From DAOMFB01 sp963801475 (lineage in GTDB: Bacteria; Acidobacteriota; Thermoanaerobaculia; UBA5066): DNA of 64,000 nucleotides. This document shows positions 25,976-34,904 of this stretch, one piece after another. The position numbers were made by a program, and so were the translations under genes. Location: positions 2,294,001 through 2,358,000 of the forward strand of contig CAWDEX010000001.1 of assembly GCA_963801475.1 (NCBI GenBank), read 5' to 3'. Within the stretch, counting starts at the first letter, position 1. Each line of letters starts with the position of its first letter. The notes beneath the pieces are model-generated. The model was not told where the DNA came from and made no database searches. It saw only the letters and a program-made list of their open reading frames with translations.

Positions 25976-26632
25976 ATGTCCCAGATCTTCCCCAAGAGCG
26001 CCAACTCGCTCGTCCGGACGTCGCTGATCGGCGTCGCCGTCCTCGCCGGCGTCCTCGGGGGGGCCGGGTGGGAAATCGCCCGCTCGGGATTCGTGACCGG
26101 CCAGGGCGTGACGGTGCCCCAGCCCGTCCCGTTCAGCCACGACCACCACGTGACCGGGCTGGGCATCGACTGCCGCTACTGCCACACGTCCGTCGAGAAC
26201 GCCGCGTTCGCCGGCATCCCGCCGTCGGCGACCTGTTACAACTGCCACAAGATCGTCTGGAAGGACGCCCCGATGCTCGAGCCGGTGCGTGAGAGCATCC
26301 GGACGGGCCGTCCGCTCGTCTGGAACCGCGTGCACGACCTCCCCGACTTCGTCTATTTCGACCACTCCATCCACGTGGCGAAGGGAGTCGGCTGCGTCTC
26401 CTGTCACGGACGGATCGACCGGATGAAGCTCGTACAGCAGGCGGAGTCGCTCCAGATGGCCTGGTGCCTCGACTGCCACCGGAATCCGGAGAAGGTGCTC
26501 CGGCCGAAGAGCGAGATCTTCAACTTCACATGGAAGGCGGACGACCAGCGCGCGCTCGGGGAGAAGCTGGCAAGGGAAAACCGGCTGCGTCCGTCCTTCG
26601 CCCTGACGAACTGCAGTACGTGTCATCGTTGA
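25976..26632 (+). CDS. actA: Alternative complex III pentaheme cytochrome subunit ActA
   Basis: A 218-residue membrane-anchored cytochrome. An N-terminal helix (residues 15-33) is followed by five CXXCH hemes at 66-70, 87-91, 140-144, 164-168 and 213-217, exactly the number in ActA of Rhodothermus and Flavobacterium ACIII. It collects electrons from the ActB iron-sulfur clusters and passes them to ActE or the oxidase on the periplasmic side. It is the first gene of the twelve-gene act-sco-cox operon; actB starts 25 bases downstream. The start ATG sits almost directly behind the TATAAG box, so the transcript has nearly no leader. Confidence 0.96.
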   Translation: MSQIFPKSANSLVRTSLIGVAVLAGVLGGAGWEIARSGFVTGQGVTVPQPVPFSHDHHVTGLGIDCRYCHTSVENAAFAGIPPSATCYNCHKIVWKDAPMLEPVRESIRTGRPLVWNRVHDLPDFVYFDHSIHVAKGVGCVSCHGRIDRMKLVQQAESLQMAWCLDCHRNPEKVLRPKSEIFNFTWKADDQRALGEKLARENRLRPSFALTNCSTCHR

Positions 26633-26657
26633 GGCGAGAGAGGGACTGAGTCAGAGG

Positions 26658-29600
26658 ATGTCCACGACTGAAGAAGCGCACGTGCCGGCGTCCCGGACTC
26701 CCGTCGCAGAGGAGTCTCTGTCGGAGCGGGTGGATGCGGCGATCCCGCCCGTCGCCCCGGATCTCGACGCCTTGAAGGCGAAGCTCGAGGGACGGTCGGG
26801 TCGCGCCTGGTGGCGGAGCCTCGAGGAGCTCTCCGGGAGTCCCGAGTTCGGGCGTCTTCTCGAGCGCGAGTTCCCGAGCTACGCGGGCGAGTGGGAGGAG
26901 GGACTCTCGCGGCGCCGGTTCTTCGAGCTGGCGGGCGCCTCCCTCGCGCTCGGCGGTCTCGCGGCCTGCACGCGACAGCCGCGCGAGCAGATCATTCCGT
27001 ACGTCAAACAGCCCGAGGAGATCGTCCCCGGGCGGCCGCTCTTCTTCGCCACCGCATTCCCGCTCGCGGGCTACGCGACCGGCCTCCTCGTCGAGAGCAA
27101 CACCGGCCGCCCGACGAAGGTGGAAGGGAACCCGGATCACCCCTCGAGCCTCGGCGCGACCGACGCCTTCGCCCAGGCCTCGATCCTCGGGCTCTACGAC
27201 CCCGACCGCTCCCAGACGCTCACCCAGTTCGGCCGGATCCGGACATGGCAGGCGCTCTCTGAGGCGATCGGTGCTCGGATGAAATCGCTTCGGGGCCTCC
27301 AGGGCGACGGCCTCAGGATCCTGACCGGGTCGGTCACCTCGCCGACGCTCGCGGGCCGGATCCTGACGCTTCTCGCCTCTCTGCCGAAGGCGAAGTGGCA
27401 TCAGTGGGAAGCGGCCGGCCGGGACCGAGTCCGGGAGGGCGTCCGGATCGCTTTCGGGCAGCCCGTCGAGATCCGGCTCGACCTCGATAAGGCCGACGTC
27501 GTCGTCACCCTCGACGCCGACCCCCTCGCCGAGGGCCCCGGGCATCTCGTGATCGCCCGGCAGTTCGCCCGGCGACGGCGGGCGATGGCGACGGACCCGG
27601 AGGCGCCGGCCGTCCGCTACTGGGCGTTCGAGACGGCCCCGACGACGGGGGGCGTCCTCGCCGACCACCGGATGCGGGTCTCCGCGTCGAACCTGCCGGC
27701 CCTCGCGGCCGCCATCGCGGCCGCCGTCGGCGTTCCGGGCGCGGCGGCTCCCGACGGCGTCGATGAGGCGACGCGGACGATGGTCGCGGCGGCCGCCGAG
27801 GATCTCCGAAAGAGCGCCGGCCGCGCGGTCGTCGTCGCCGGCGACTACGCTCCCCCGGGCGTTCAGGCTCTCGCCCACGCGATCAACCGCGAGATCGGCG
27901 CCTTCGGGACCACGGTCTTCGTCACGGATCCGGTCGAGGCGGTGCCCGTCGACCAGGCGACCTCGCTGAAGGAGCTGGCCGCCGACCTCGGCGCCGGGAA
28001 GGTGGACCTTCTCCTCCTCCTCGGCGTGAACCCCGTCTTCGACGGGCCGGCCGACCTCGACTTCGCGTCGGCCATGAAGCAGGCGGGGCTCGCCGTCCAC
28101 CTCGGCCTCTACGCCGACGAGACCAGCGCCTTCGCCGAATGGCACGTCCCCGAGGCGCACTACCTCGAGACGTGGGGCGACTCGCGCGGCCACGACGGGA
28201 CGGTTTCCATCCAGCAGCCCCTCGTCGACCCCCTCTACGAAGGAAAGTCGGCGCTCGAGATGGTCCAGCTTCTCGAGATCGCCGGAACGGAGACTCCGGC
28301 GAAGTCTCCGCTCGAGATCGTGAAAGCGCACTGGCAGAAGAGCCGCGGCGGAACGGACTTCGAGGCCTTCTTCCGGAAGTCGCTCCACGACGGGGTCGTC
28401 GCCGGGACCGCGCTCGCGCCGCGGAGGGTCGCACCGGACACCGGCGCCGGCGCGCGAGCGCTGGCGGCGCTCGGCGCCGCGGCAGGGGCCTTCCGCGCCC
28501 CCGGCGACGCCTTCACCGTTCTCTTCCGCCCCGACCCGGGCCTCTTCGACGGCCGCTTCGCGAACAACGCGTGGCTCCAGGAGCTCCCCCGTCCGCGGAC
28601 GACGGTCGTCTGGGACAACCCGGTCCACGTCTCTCCCGCCACGGCCCAAAAGCTCGGGGTGACGACGGGCGGCGTCCTCGCCCTCTCGGTCGGCCAGAGG
28701 ACGGTCGAGATCCCGGCCCTCGTTGTCCCCGGCCAGCCCGACGGGACGCTGACGCTCCACTTCGGCTTCGGCCGGACCCGCGCCGGGCGCGTCGGAAACG
28801 GAACGGGCGTCGACGTCTTCTCCGTCCGGACCTCCGCCGCCCTCTGGGAGGCACCGGCAACCGTCACGAACTCGGGGCGGACGCGCGAGGTCGTCACGAC
28901 CCAGCACCACTTCAACATGGAAGGGCGGGAGCTCGCCCGGGCCGGCACCTTCGCGGAGTACCGGAAGAACCCCTCTTTCGTTGCGGAGAGGGGCGAGGGG
29001 GACGGCCACGGCCTCTCGATGTATCCGCCGTACGCCTACCCGAATCACGCGTGGGGAATGGCCGTGAACCTCTCGGCGTGCATCGGCTGTACGGCCTGCG
29101 TCGTCGCCTGCCAGGCGGAGAACAACATCCCCGTCGTCGGCAAGGACCAGGTCCGCCGCGGTCGCGAGATGCACTGGATCCGGATCGACCGCTACTACGA
29201 GGGCTCGCCGGAGGACCCCGCGGCCCTCAACCAGCCCGTCTTCTGCATGCACTGCGAGAAGGCGCCCTGCGAGGTCGTTTGCCCGGTCGCCGCCACGACG
29301 CACAGCGAGGAAGGCCTCAACGAGATGACCTACAACCGCTGCGTCGGGACGAAGTACTGCTCGAACAACTGCCCCTATAAGGTGCGGCGGTTCAACTTCT
29401 ACGAGTTCAACGAGGACAAGAAGCTCCCGAGCCTCACCGCGATGGCGAACCCGAACGTCTCCGTCCGGACGCTCGGCGTCATGGAGAAGTGCACCTACTG
29501 CGTCCAGAGGATCAACCGCGTCCGGATCGAGGCCGAGAAGGAGAACCGGCCGGTCCGGGACGGCGAGATCCGGACGGCCTGCCAGCAGGTCTGCCCGACG

Positions 29601-29798
29601 GAGGCGCTCGTTTTCGGCGACCTCAACGACGCCTCCTCGAAGGTCGCAGCCCTGAAGAAGGAGCCCCTGAACTACGCGCTCCTCGGCGAGCTCAACACGC
29701 GGCCGCGGACGACGTACCTCGCGAAGCTCGCGAACCCCCACCCGTCGCTCGGAGAGGGAAAAAAGGCGCCCGCGCACGCTCAGGAGGGTCCGGTCTGA
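26658..29798 (+). CDS. actB: Alternative complex III iron-sulfur/molybdopterin-like subunit ActB
   Basis: A 1046-residue fusion of a molybdopterin-oxidoreductase-like domain and a ferredoxin domain. As in other ActB proteins, the twin-arginine signal is internal (SRRRFFELAG, residues 84-93, then a hydrophobic run to LAAC104), the hallmark of the TAT-variant-translocated family. The first domain lacks an evident Mo-binding residue, as known for ActB. The C-terminal domain carries four cysteine groups: C-x2-C-x2-C-x3-C from Cys808, CMHCEKAPC, CVGTKYCSNNC, and CTYC...CQQVC, enough for three 4Fe-4S and one 3Fe-4S cluster. The stop codon overlaps the actC start by one base (TGATG). Confidence 0.96.
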   Translation: MSTTEEAHVPASRTPVAEESLSERVDAAIPPVAPDLDALKAKLEGRSGRAWWRSLEELSGSPEFGRLLEREFPSYAGEWEEGLSRRRFFELAGASLALGGLAACTRQPREQIIPYVKQPEEIVPGRPLFFATAFPLAGYATGLLVESNTGRPTKVEGNPDHPSSLGATDAFAQASILGLYDPDRSQTLTQFGRIRTWQALSEAIGARMKSLRGLQGDGLRILTGSVTSPTLAGRILTLLASLPKAKWHQWEAAGRDRVREGVRIAFGQPVEIRLDLDKADVVVTLDADPLAEGPGHLVIARQFARRRRAMATDPEAPAVRYWAFETAPTTGGVLADHRMRVSASNLPALAAAIAAAVGVPGAAAPDGVDEATRTMVAAAAEDLRKSAGRAVVVAGDYAPPGVQALAHAINREIGAFGTTVFVTDPVEAVPVDQATSLKELAADLGAGKVDLLLLLGVNPVFDGPADLDFASAMKQAGLAVHLGLYADETSAFAEWHVPEAHYLETWGDSRGHDGTVSIQQPLVDPLYEGKSALEMVQLLEIAGTETPAKSPLEIVKAHWQKSRGGTDFEAFFRKSLHDGVVAGTALAPRRVAPDTGAGARALAALGAAAGAFRAPGDAFTVLFRPDPGLFDGRFANNAWLQELPRPRTTVVWDNPVHVSPATAQKLGVTTGGVLALSVGQRTVEIPALVVPGQPDGTLTLHFGFGRTRAGRVGNGTGVDVFSVRTSAALWEAPATVTNSGRTREVVTTQHHFNMEGRELARAGTFAEYRKNPSFVAERGEGDGHGLSMYPPYAYPNHAWGMAVNLSACIGCTACVVACQAENNIPVVGKDQVRRGREMHWIRIDRYYEGSPEDPAALNQPVFCMHCEKAPCEVVCPVAATTHSEEGLNEMTYNRCVGTKYCSNNCPYKVRRFNFYEFNEDKKLPSLTAMANPNVSVRTLGVMEKCTYCVQRINRVRIEAEKENRPVRDGEIRTACQQVCPTEALVFGDLNDASSKVAALKKEPLNYALLGELNTRPRTTYLAKLANPHPSLGEGKKAPAHAQEGPV

Positions 29799-31171
29799 TG
29801 TCCGCCGTCCTTCCGCCCCCGCCGGTCATCGCGCCGGGGCACACGCCGGCGACCGTCACGGACAAGATCGCCGCGACCGTCCTCGACCGGACGCCCCGCT
29901 GGTGGATCCTCGGATTCGCCGGCTCGTTCCTGATCCTCCTGATGTTCCTCAACGCCGTGACGTACCTCTTCGTCAAGGGCGTCGGCATCTGGGGGATCAA
30001 CATCCCGGTCGGCTGGGGCTTCGACATCATCAATTTCGTCTGGTGGATCGGCATCGGCCACGCCGGGACGCTCATCTCGGCGATCCTCCTCCTCCTCCGG
30101 CAGCAGTGGCGGACCTCGATCAACCGGTTCGCCGAGGCGATGACGCTCTTCGCCGTCGCCTGCGCCGGCATGTACCCGGTCCTTCACCTCGGCCGACCGC
30201 ACGTCTTCTACTGGCTCCTCCCGTACCCGAACACGATGGGGATGTGGGTCAACTTCCGGAGCCCGCTCGTCTGGGACGTCTTCGCCGTCTCGACGTACGC
30301 GACCGTCTCGGCACTCTTCTGGTTCATGGGGCTCATTCCGGACCTCGCGACGCTCCGCGACCGCGCGACGCACCCGGCGGCGCGGATGATCTACGGCACC
30401 CTCGCGATGGGCTGGCGCGGCTCGGCGGCCCACTGGCACAACTACGAGACGGCCAGCCTCCTCCTCGCCGGGCTCTGCACGCCCCTCGTCCTCTCCGTCC
30501 ACACGGTCGTCAGCTGGGACTTCTCGGTTGGCATCATCCCCGGCTGGCACGCGACGATCTTCCCCCCCTACTTCGTCGCCGGAGCCATCTACGCCGGCTT
30601 CGCCATGGTCATCCTCCTCGCCGTGCCGCTCCGGAAGGCCTTCGGCCTCGAGGACTTCATCACGATGCGGCACATGCAGAACATGGCCAAGATCCTGCTC
30701 GTGACGGGTCTCATCGTCGTCTACGGCTACTTCATGGAGATCTTCATGGCGTGGTACAGCGGCAACCCGTACGAGTGGTACATGGTCTACAACCGGGTGA
30801 CCGGGCCGTACCGCTGGCACTGGATGGCGCTGATCTTCTGTAACGCCGTCGCGCCGCAGGTCCTCTGGCTGAAGAAGGTTCGAAGCTCCGTCCCGGCCCT
30901 CTTCGTCGTCTCGCTCATCGTGAGCGTCGGGATGTGGCTCGAGCGCTTCGTCATCATCGTCACGAGCCTCCACCGCGACTTCGTCCCCTCCTCGTGGGGG
31001 ATGTACCACGGGACGCGCTGGGACTGGATGACCTTCATCGGGACGATCGGCCTCTTCCTGACGCTCTTCTTCCTCTTCATCCGGTTCCTCCCCGCCATCT
31101 CGATCTTCGAGATGAGGACGATCACGAAGGCGGACGCTCCCGAGGGGGCGACCGCGGGAGGCGGCAAGTGA
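29798..31171 (+). CDS. actC: Alternative complex III NrfD-like quinol-oxidising subunit ActC
   Basis: A 457-residue integral membrane protein of the NrfD/PsrC family with about ten transmembrane helices. It carries the conserved 'WWIGIGHAGTLISAIL' helix near residue 82 and HWHNYETA region; in ACIII structures this subunit contains the quinol-binding site on the periplasmic side. Start ATG chosen at 29798, overlapping the actB stop by a base; the longer frame from 29489 is shadow of actB. Downstream, actD starts with a GTGA overlap. Together with ActF it forms the membrane pair that oxidises quinol. Confidence 0.95.
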   Translation: MSAVLPPPPVIAPGHTPATVTDKIAATVLDRTPRWWILGFAGSFLILLMFLNAVTYLFVKGVGIWGINIPVGWGFDIINFVWWIGIGHAGTLISAILLLLRQQWRTSINRFAEAMTLFAVACAGMYPVLHLGRPHVFYWLLPYPNTMGMWVNFRSPLVWDVFAVSTYATVSALFWFMGLIPDLATLRDRATHPAARMIYGTLAMGWRGSAAHWHNYETASLLLAGLCTPLVLSVHTVVSWDFSVGIIPGWHATIFPPYFVAGAIYAGFAMVILLAVPLRKAFGLEDFITMRHMQNMAKILLVTGLIVVYGYFMEIFMAWYSGNPYEWYMVYNRVTGPYRWHWMALIFCNAVAPQVLWLKKVRSSVPALFVVSLIVSVGMWLERFVIIVTSLHRDFVPSSWGMYHGTRWDWMTFIGTIGLFLTLFFLFIRFLPAISIFEMRTITKADAPEGATAGGGK

Positions 31172-31725
31172 CCGCGCCCCACGCCCCCGCGGCGGGCGAG
31201 CCGCTTCACGGCGTCATGGCCGAGTACACGACCCCCGCCGACGTCATCGCCGCGGCCCGGGCCGTGCGCGCTGCCGGCTGGACGAAGGTGGACGCCTACA
31301 CCCCCTTCCCGATCGAGGCCCTGAACGAGGCGCTGGACCTCCACCGCTCGAAGGTCCCGCTCGTCGTCCTCGCCAGCGGGATCGCGGGGGGAGTCGCCGG
31401 CTACGGGATGCAGTACTGGATGTCGGTGATCGACTACCCGCTCAACATCGGGGGGCGCCCCTTCCACAGCTGGGTCTCCTTCATCCCGCCGACCTTCGAG
31501 ACGACGGTCCTCTTCGCGGGGATCTCCGCCGTCGTCGGAATGATCGTCCTGAACGGGCTCCCCCGTCCGTACCACCCGGTCTTCAACAACCCGCGCTTCT
31601 CCGCGGCCTCGCGCGACCGGTACTTCCTCGTCCTCACCGCGGAGGATCCGAAGTTCGACGTCGCCCGGGCGGCGGAGGCCCTCCGGGCGACCCGGGCCGT
31701 GGACGTGCGGGAGGTCGCGGAATGA
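31168..31725 (+). CDS. actD: Alternative complex III membrane subunit ActD (DUF3341)
   Basis: A 185-residue DUF3341 protein. Residues 17-60 form the cytoplasmic alpha/beta head (VMAEYTTPADVIAAARAVRAAGW, then DAYTPFPIEAL), followed by two transmembrane helices (about 70-92 and 112-132) and a C-terminal ferredoxin-like tail (RYFLVLTAEDPKFD). This is the standard ActD layout. The GTG start at 31168 overlaps the actC stop by 4 bases; an internal ATG at 31216 would also give a plausible 169-residue protein. The stop overlaps the actE ATG by 4 bases. It is a structural subunit with no cofactor. Confidence 0.93.
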   Translation: MTAPHAPAAGEPLHGVMAEYTTPADVIAAARAVRAAGWTKVDAYTPFPIEALNEALDLHRSKVPLVVLASGIAGGVAGYGMQYWMSVIDYPLNIGGRPFHSWVSFIPPTFETTVLFAGISAVVGMIVLNGLPRPYHPVFNNPRFSAASRDRYFLVLTAEDPKFDVARAAEALRATRAVDVREVAE

Positions 31726-32345
31726 CGTCCCGTCCCCTCCTCGCTGTCGCCTCGGCCGCGCTCCTCCTTTCGGGGTGCCGGCAGGGGATGTTCAACCAGC
31801 AGAAACTCAAGCCCTACCGCCCGAGCGCCCTCTGGCAGAACGGCAGCTCCGCGCGGCCCCTCCCGGCCGGCACGGTCGCGCGCGGCTTCCTCCGGGAGAA
31901 CCGGGCGTACGAGGCCGGGGTCGGCGCCGACGGGAAGTTCGTCGTCGACTTACCGGTCCCGGTCACGAAGCAGCTCCTCCTCCGCGGCCGCGAGCGGTAC
32001 GACATCTTCTGCTCGCCCTGCCACGGCCAGACGGGTGACGGCACCGGGATGATCGTCCAGCGCGGCTTCAAGCGCCCGCCCTCCTTCCACATCGATCGCC
32101 TCAGGAACGAGCGGATCGGCTACTTCTTCGACGTGGACACCAACGGCTTCGGGCAGATGTCCGGCTACGCGGCGCAGGTGCCGGTCGCCGACCGATGGGC
32201 GATCGCCGCTTACGTCCGGACTCTCCAGCTCTCGCGCGAGATGCCGGCCGTGCTCCTCTCCGACCACGACCGGACCGAGCTCGACAAGGCGCCGCCCGCT
32301 CCGGCCGACCCGATGGGCGCCGCCGCGCCGGGGACCTCCCGATGA
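31722..32345 (+). CDS. actE: Alternative complex III monoheme cytochrome c lipoprotein ActE
   Basis: A 207-residue lipoprotein: the signal peptide ends LLLSGC with lipidated Cys19, and one heme c is bound by CSPCH at 97-101, followed by GQTGDGTGM. A conserved GFGQMSGY supplies the probable axial methionine. ActE carries electrons from ActA towards the oxidase. Start ATG overlaps the actD stop (ATGA), and its own stop overlaps the actF start (ATGA), so translation is coupled throughout the complex. Confidence 0.95.
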   Translation: MTSRPLLAVASAALLLSGCRQGMFNQQKLKPYRPSALWQNGSSARPLPAGTVARGFLRENRAYEAGVGADGKFVVDLPVPVTKQLLLRGRERYDIFCSPCHGQTGDGTGMIVQRGFKRPPSFHIDRLRNERIGYFFDVDTNGFGQMSGYAAQVPVADRWAIAAYVRTLQLSREMPAVLLSDHDRTELDKAPPAPADPMGAAAPGTSR

Positions 32346-33538
32346 GCCGCTCCGCGTCGTTCGCTCCGCCCGTTGCCGACCTCGCTGCCCTCGGGCGAAA
32401 TGGACTCGTGGCGGGCCTCGCCGGGCTCGCGGCCTCGGCCGCCGGCTTCGCGATGGCGCCCGACCGGTTCTTCCGCTCGTGGCTGATCGGGTGGGTGCTC
32501 GTCTTCGGCGTCGCGCTCGGCGCCCACGCGATCCTCCTCGTCTCCACCCTCTCGCGCGGGGCGTGGGGGCTCGTCGTCCGCCGGACGCTCGGCGCGGCCG
32601 CCGAGACGATCCCGCTCTTCGCCCTCTTCGCCCTGCCCGTCCTTCTCGGCCTCGGGTCGCTCTACCCGTGGGCCGACGCGGCGCGTGTCGCGAAGGACGA
32701 GGTGCTCCACCACCAGGCCGTCTACCTGAACCCGACGTTCTTCGTCCTCCGGCTCGCCCTCTATTTCGTGATCTGGGGAGGCGGTGCCTTCCTGCTGACG
32801 CGCCTCGACGCGAGCCAGGACGCCTCGGAAGACCCGGCCGGCGTCGAGCGGAAGATGCAGGTCGTCGCCGGCCCGGCGCTCATCTTCCACATCCTCGCCG
32901 TGACGTTCTTCGCCGTGGACGTCCTGATGTCACTCAACCCGCGCTGGTTCTCGACGATCTACGGCCTCTACCTCCTCGGCGGGCAGGCCGTCTCGGGGAT
33001 GGCTTTCCTGATCCTCGTGGCGCTCTTCCTGTCTCAGCGCGAGCCGATGTCCCGCGTTCTCTCGGCCTCGCACGTCCACGACTGGGGGAAGCTCCTCCTC
33101 GCGTTCATGATGCTCTGGAGCTACTTCGCTTTCTCGCAGTTCATCATCATCTGGTCCGGCGACCTCCCGGAGGAGATCGGCTTCTACAAGGACCGCTTCA
33201 CGGGCGGCTGGGGAGCGGTGGCGCTCGGCCTCGTCCTCTTCCATTTCGCGGTCCCCTTCTTCCTCCTTCTCTCGCGCGACCTGAAGCGCGACGTGAAGAA
33301 GCTCTCCGTCGTCGCCGCGCTCCTCCTCGCGATGCGCTGGGTCGACATCTGGTGGCTCGCGATCCCGGCCTTCAGCCCGAAGCAGCTCTCCTTCCACTGG
33401 CTCGACCTCGCGACGCCCCTCGCCATGGGAGGGATCTTCCTCTTCGCCTTCACGCGGCGTCTCGCCTCGCGGCCGCTCCTCCCGGCGAAGGACCCGCACT
33501 TCGAGGCTGCGCTCCAGCCGGAGGCGCACCATGGCTGA
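32342..33538 (+). CDS. actF: Alternative complex III second NrfD-like membrane subunit ActF
   Basis: A 398-residue membrane protein with about ten helices, related to ActC but lacking its quinol site. Visible family features include WADAARVAKDEVLHHQAVYLNPTFF and FSQFIIIWSGDLPEE, which recur in ActF proteins and are implicated in proton conduction. Start at the ATG of 32342 overlapping the actE stop by 4 bases; the longer frame from 32195 is an actE shadow. The stop codon lies 8 bases inside the start of the next, unnamed gene. Confidence 0.94.
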   Translation: MSRSASFAPPVADLAALGRNGLVAGLAGLAASAAGFAMAPDRFFRSWLIGWVLVFGVALGAHAILLVSTLSRGAWGLVVRRTLGAAAETIPLFALFALPVLLGLGSLYPWADAARVAKDEVLHHQAVYLNPTFFVLRLALYFVIWGGGAFLLTRLDASQDASEDPAGVERKMQVVAGPALIFHILAVTFFAVDVLMSLNPRWFSTIYGLYLLGGQAVSGMAFLILVALFLSQREPMSRVLSASHVHDWGKLLLAFMMLWSYFAFSQFIIIWSGDLPEEIGFYKDRFTGGWGAVALGLVLFHFAVPFFLLLSRDLKRDVKKLSVVAALLLAMRWVDIWWLAIPAFSPKQLSFHWLDLATPLAMGGIFLFAFTRRLASRPLLPAKDPHFEAALQPEAHHG

Positions 33539-34058
33539 GAAGCACGCCCCGAAGGGCGCCCCGGAAGGGGGCGGCACCGACCGCGAGATCGACTACAGGT
33601 CGGTCTGGCGCTTCACCGCCTTCCTCCTCCTCCTGGTGGCCGCCGGCCTCGTCTCGATGTGGGGGCTCTTCCACTTCCTGAGACGGGAAATCGCCCGGAG
33701 CCAGCCCCCGGCGCCCCCGCTCGCTGCGGCGCGGGAGACGCCGCTCCCGCCCGAGCCCCGCCTCGAGGGCCCGCCCGGGCCGGCCCTTCAGGCCCTCCGG
33801 GCGAAGGAGGAAGCCGTCCTCGCGACGTGGGGATGGGCCGACAAGGCGAGATCGACCGCGGTGATTCCGGTGGACCGCGCCATCGAGATCGTTCTCGAGA
33901 AAGGTCTGCCTGTGAGGTATGGACCAACCCCCGCGGACGCGCAGGGGGTCCGGGGGAAGGACGGGGGTGGGGCCCCGTCGTTCGAAGGCAAGTCCCCCGG
34001 CGAGCGATTGCCGGTTCGCTACGGGAACCCGGTCCCGGCCGGAGGAGCGACAAAGTGA
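33531..34058 (+). CDS. Unnamed single-pass membrane protein inserted between ActF and Sco
   Basis: A 175-residue protein of unknown function. Residues 1-24 are polar, 26-48 form one transmembrane helix (WRFTAFLLLLVAAGLVSMWG), 55-85 are Pro-rich, and 88-131 hold a conserved-looking block, LQALRAKEEAVLATWGWAD then AVIPVDRAIEIVLEKGLPVRYG. A second LPVRYG (160-165) follows near the end, so the motif is duplicated. Comparable small proteins with 'I-P-x-D-R-A-x-E' segments occur in act-cox operons, from memory, without a name. The gene overlaps actF by 8 bases and sco by 4, so its product is made in step with the complexes. It may be an accessory subunit or assembly factor of an ACIII-caa3 supercomplex; this is inference. 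Confidence 0.85.
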   Translation: MAEKHAPKGAPEGGGTDREIDYRSVWRFTAFLLLLVAAGLVSMWGLFHFLRREIARSQPPAPPLAAARETPLPPEPRLEGPPGPALQALRAKEEAVLATWGWADKARSTAVIPVDRAIEIVLEKGLPVRYGPTPADAQGVRGKDGGGAPSFEGKSPGERLPVRYGNPVPAGGATK

Positions 34059-34900
34059 TCCTCCGCGCCTCTGCCGCTCTCGCCGCCGCGATCCTCCTCG
34101 CCGCCGCCCCCGCCCCTGCCCAGAGGTGGACCGGGATGCAGGGAGCGGCCCCGATTCCGCCCCCTCCGACGAAGGACGTCGGCTTCGACCAGAAGCTCGG
34201 CGGGCAGGTCCCCCTCGATCTCGTCTTCAAGGACGAGTCCGGGCAGGACGTGAGGCTCTCCCGGTACTTCGGGAAGAAGCCCGTGATCCTCCACCTCATG
34301 TACTTCGAATGCCCGATGCTCTGCGGGATGTCGATCGAGGGGCTCCTCCGGAGCCTCCGCGCCCTCTCCTGGGACGTGGGCCGGGAATTCGAGGTCGTGA
34401 CGGTCAGCTTCGATCCCCGGGAGGGACCCGAGCTCGCGACGGCGAAGAAGGCGAACGTGATCGAGACGTATGGCCGCCCGGGCGCGGCGGACGGCTGGCA
34501 CTTCCTGACGGGAAGCGAGGCTTCCATCCGGGCCCTGACGCAGTCGGTCGGCTTCCGGTACGTCTGGGACGCCGAACAGAAGCAGTTCGCGCACGCCACG
34601 GGCGTCGTGATCCTGACGCCGGGCGGGAAAATCTCCCGGTACTTCTTCGGCATCGAGTACCCGACGAAGGATCTCCGTCTCGGCCTGATCGACTCGACCG
34701 GCGAGAAGATCGGCGGCCTGACCGACCAGCTCCTCCTGATGTGCTACCACTACGACCCGCGCGTGGGCCGTTACACGCCCACGATCACCCGTATCCTCAA
34801 GGCGGGGGCGGCGTTGACCGTCCTCGGCCTCGTGACGTTCGTCGCGACGATGCTCCGCCGCGAGCGGCGGACGCGGCGCGTTACGGGGAAGGCCGCCTGA
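34055..34900 (+). CDS. sco: SCO family copper chaperone for cytochrome c oxidase
   Basis: A 281-residue exported thioredoxin-fold protein. Signal peptide (ILRASAALAAAILLAAAPAPAQ), then copper ligands Cys86 and Cys90 (ECPMLC) and His180 (FAHATG). A C-terminal transmembrane helix near residues 250-268, which many Sco proteins have at the N-terminus instead, would tether it to the inner membrane. Sco inserts copper into the CuA site of oxidase subunit II, whose gene follows 4 bases later. Start: GTG at 34055 overlapping the preceding stop by 4 bases; the frame from 33659 is a shadow. Confidence 0.94.
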   Translation: MILRASAALAAAILLAAAPAPAQRWTGMQGAAPIPPPPTKDVGFDQKLGGQVPLDLVFKDESGQDVRLSRYFGKKPVILHLMYFECPMLCGMSIEGLLRSLRALSWDVGREFEVVTVSFDPREGPELATAKKANVIETYGRPGAADGWHFLTGSEASIRALTQSVGFRYVWDAEQKQFAHATGVVILTPGGKISRYFFGIEYPTKDLRLGLIDSTGEKIGGLTDQLLLMCYHYDPRVGRYTPTITRILKAGAALTVLGLVTFVATMLRRERRTRRVTGKAA

Positions 34901-34904
34901 CGCC

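Noticed and set aside
26658..29798. Catalytic molybdopterin oxidoreductase
   Set aside because: Internal TAT motif, fused ferredoxin and the act gene order identify ActB, which lacks the molybdenum cofactor.
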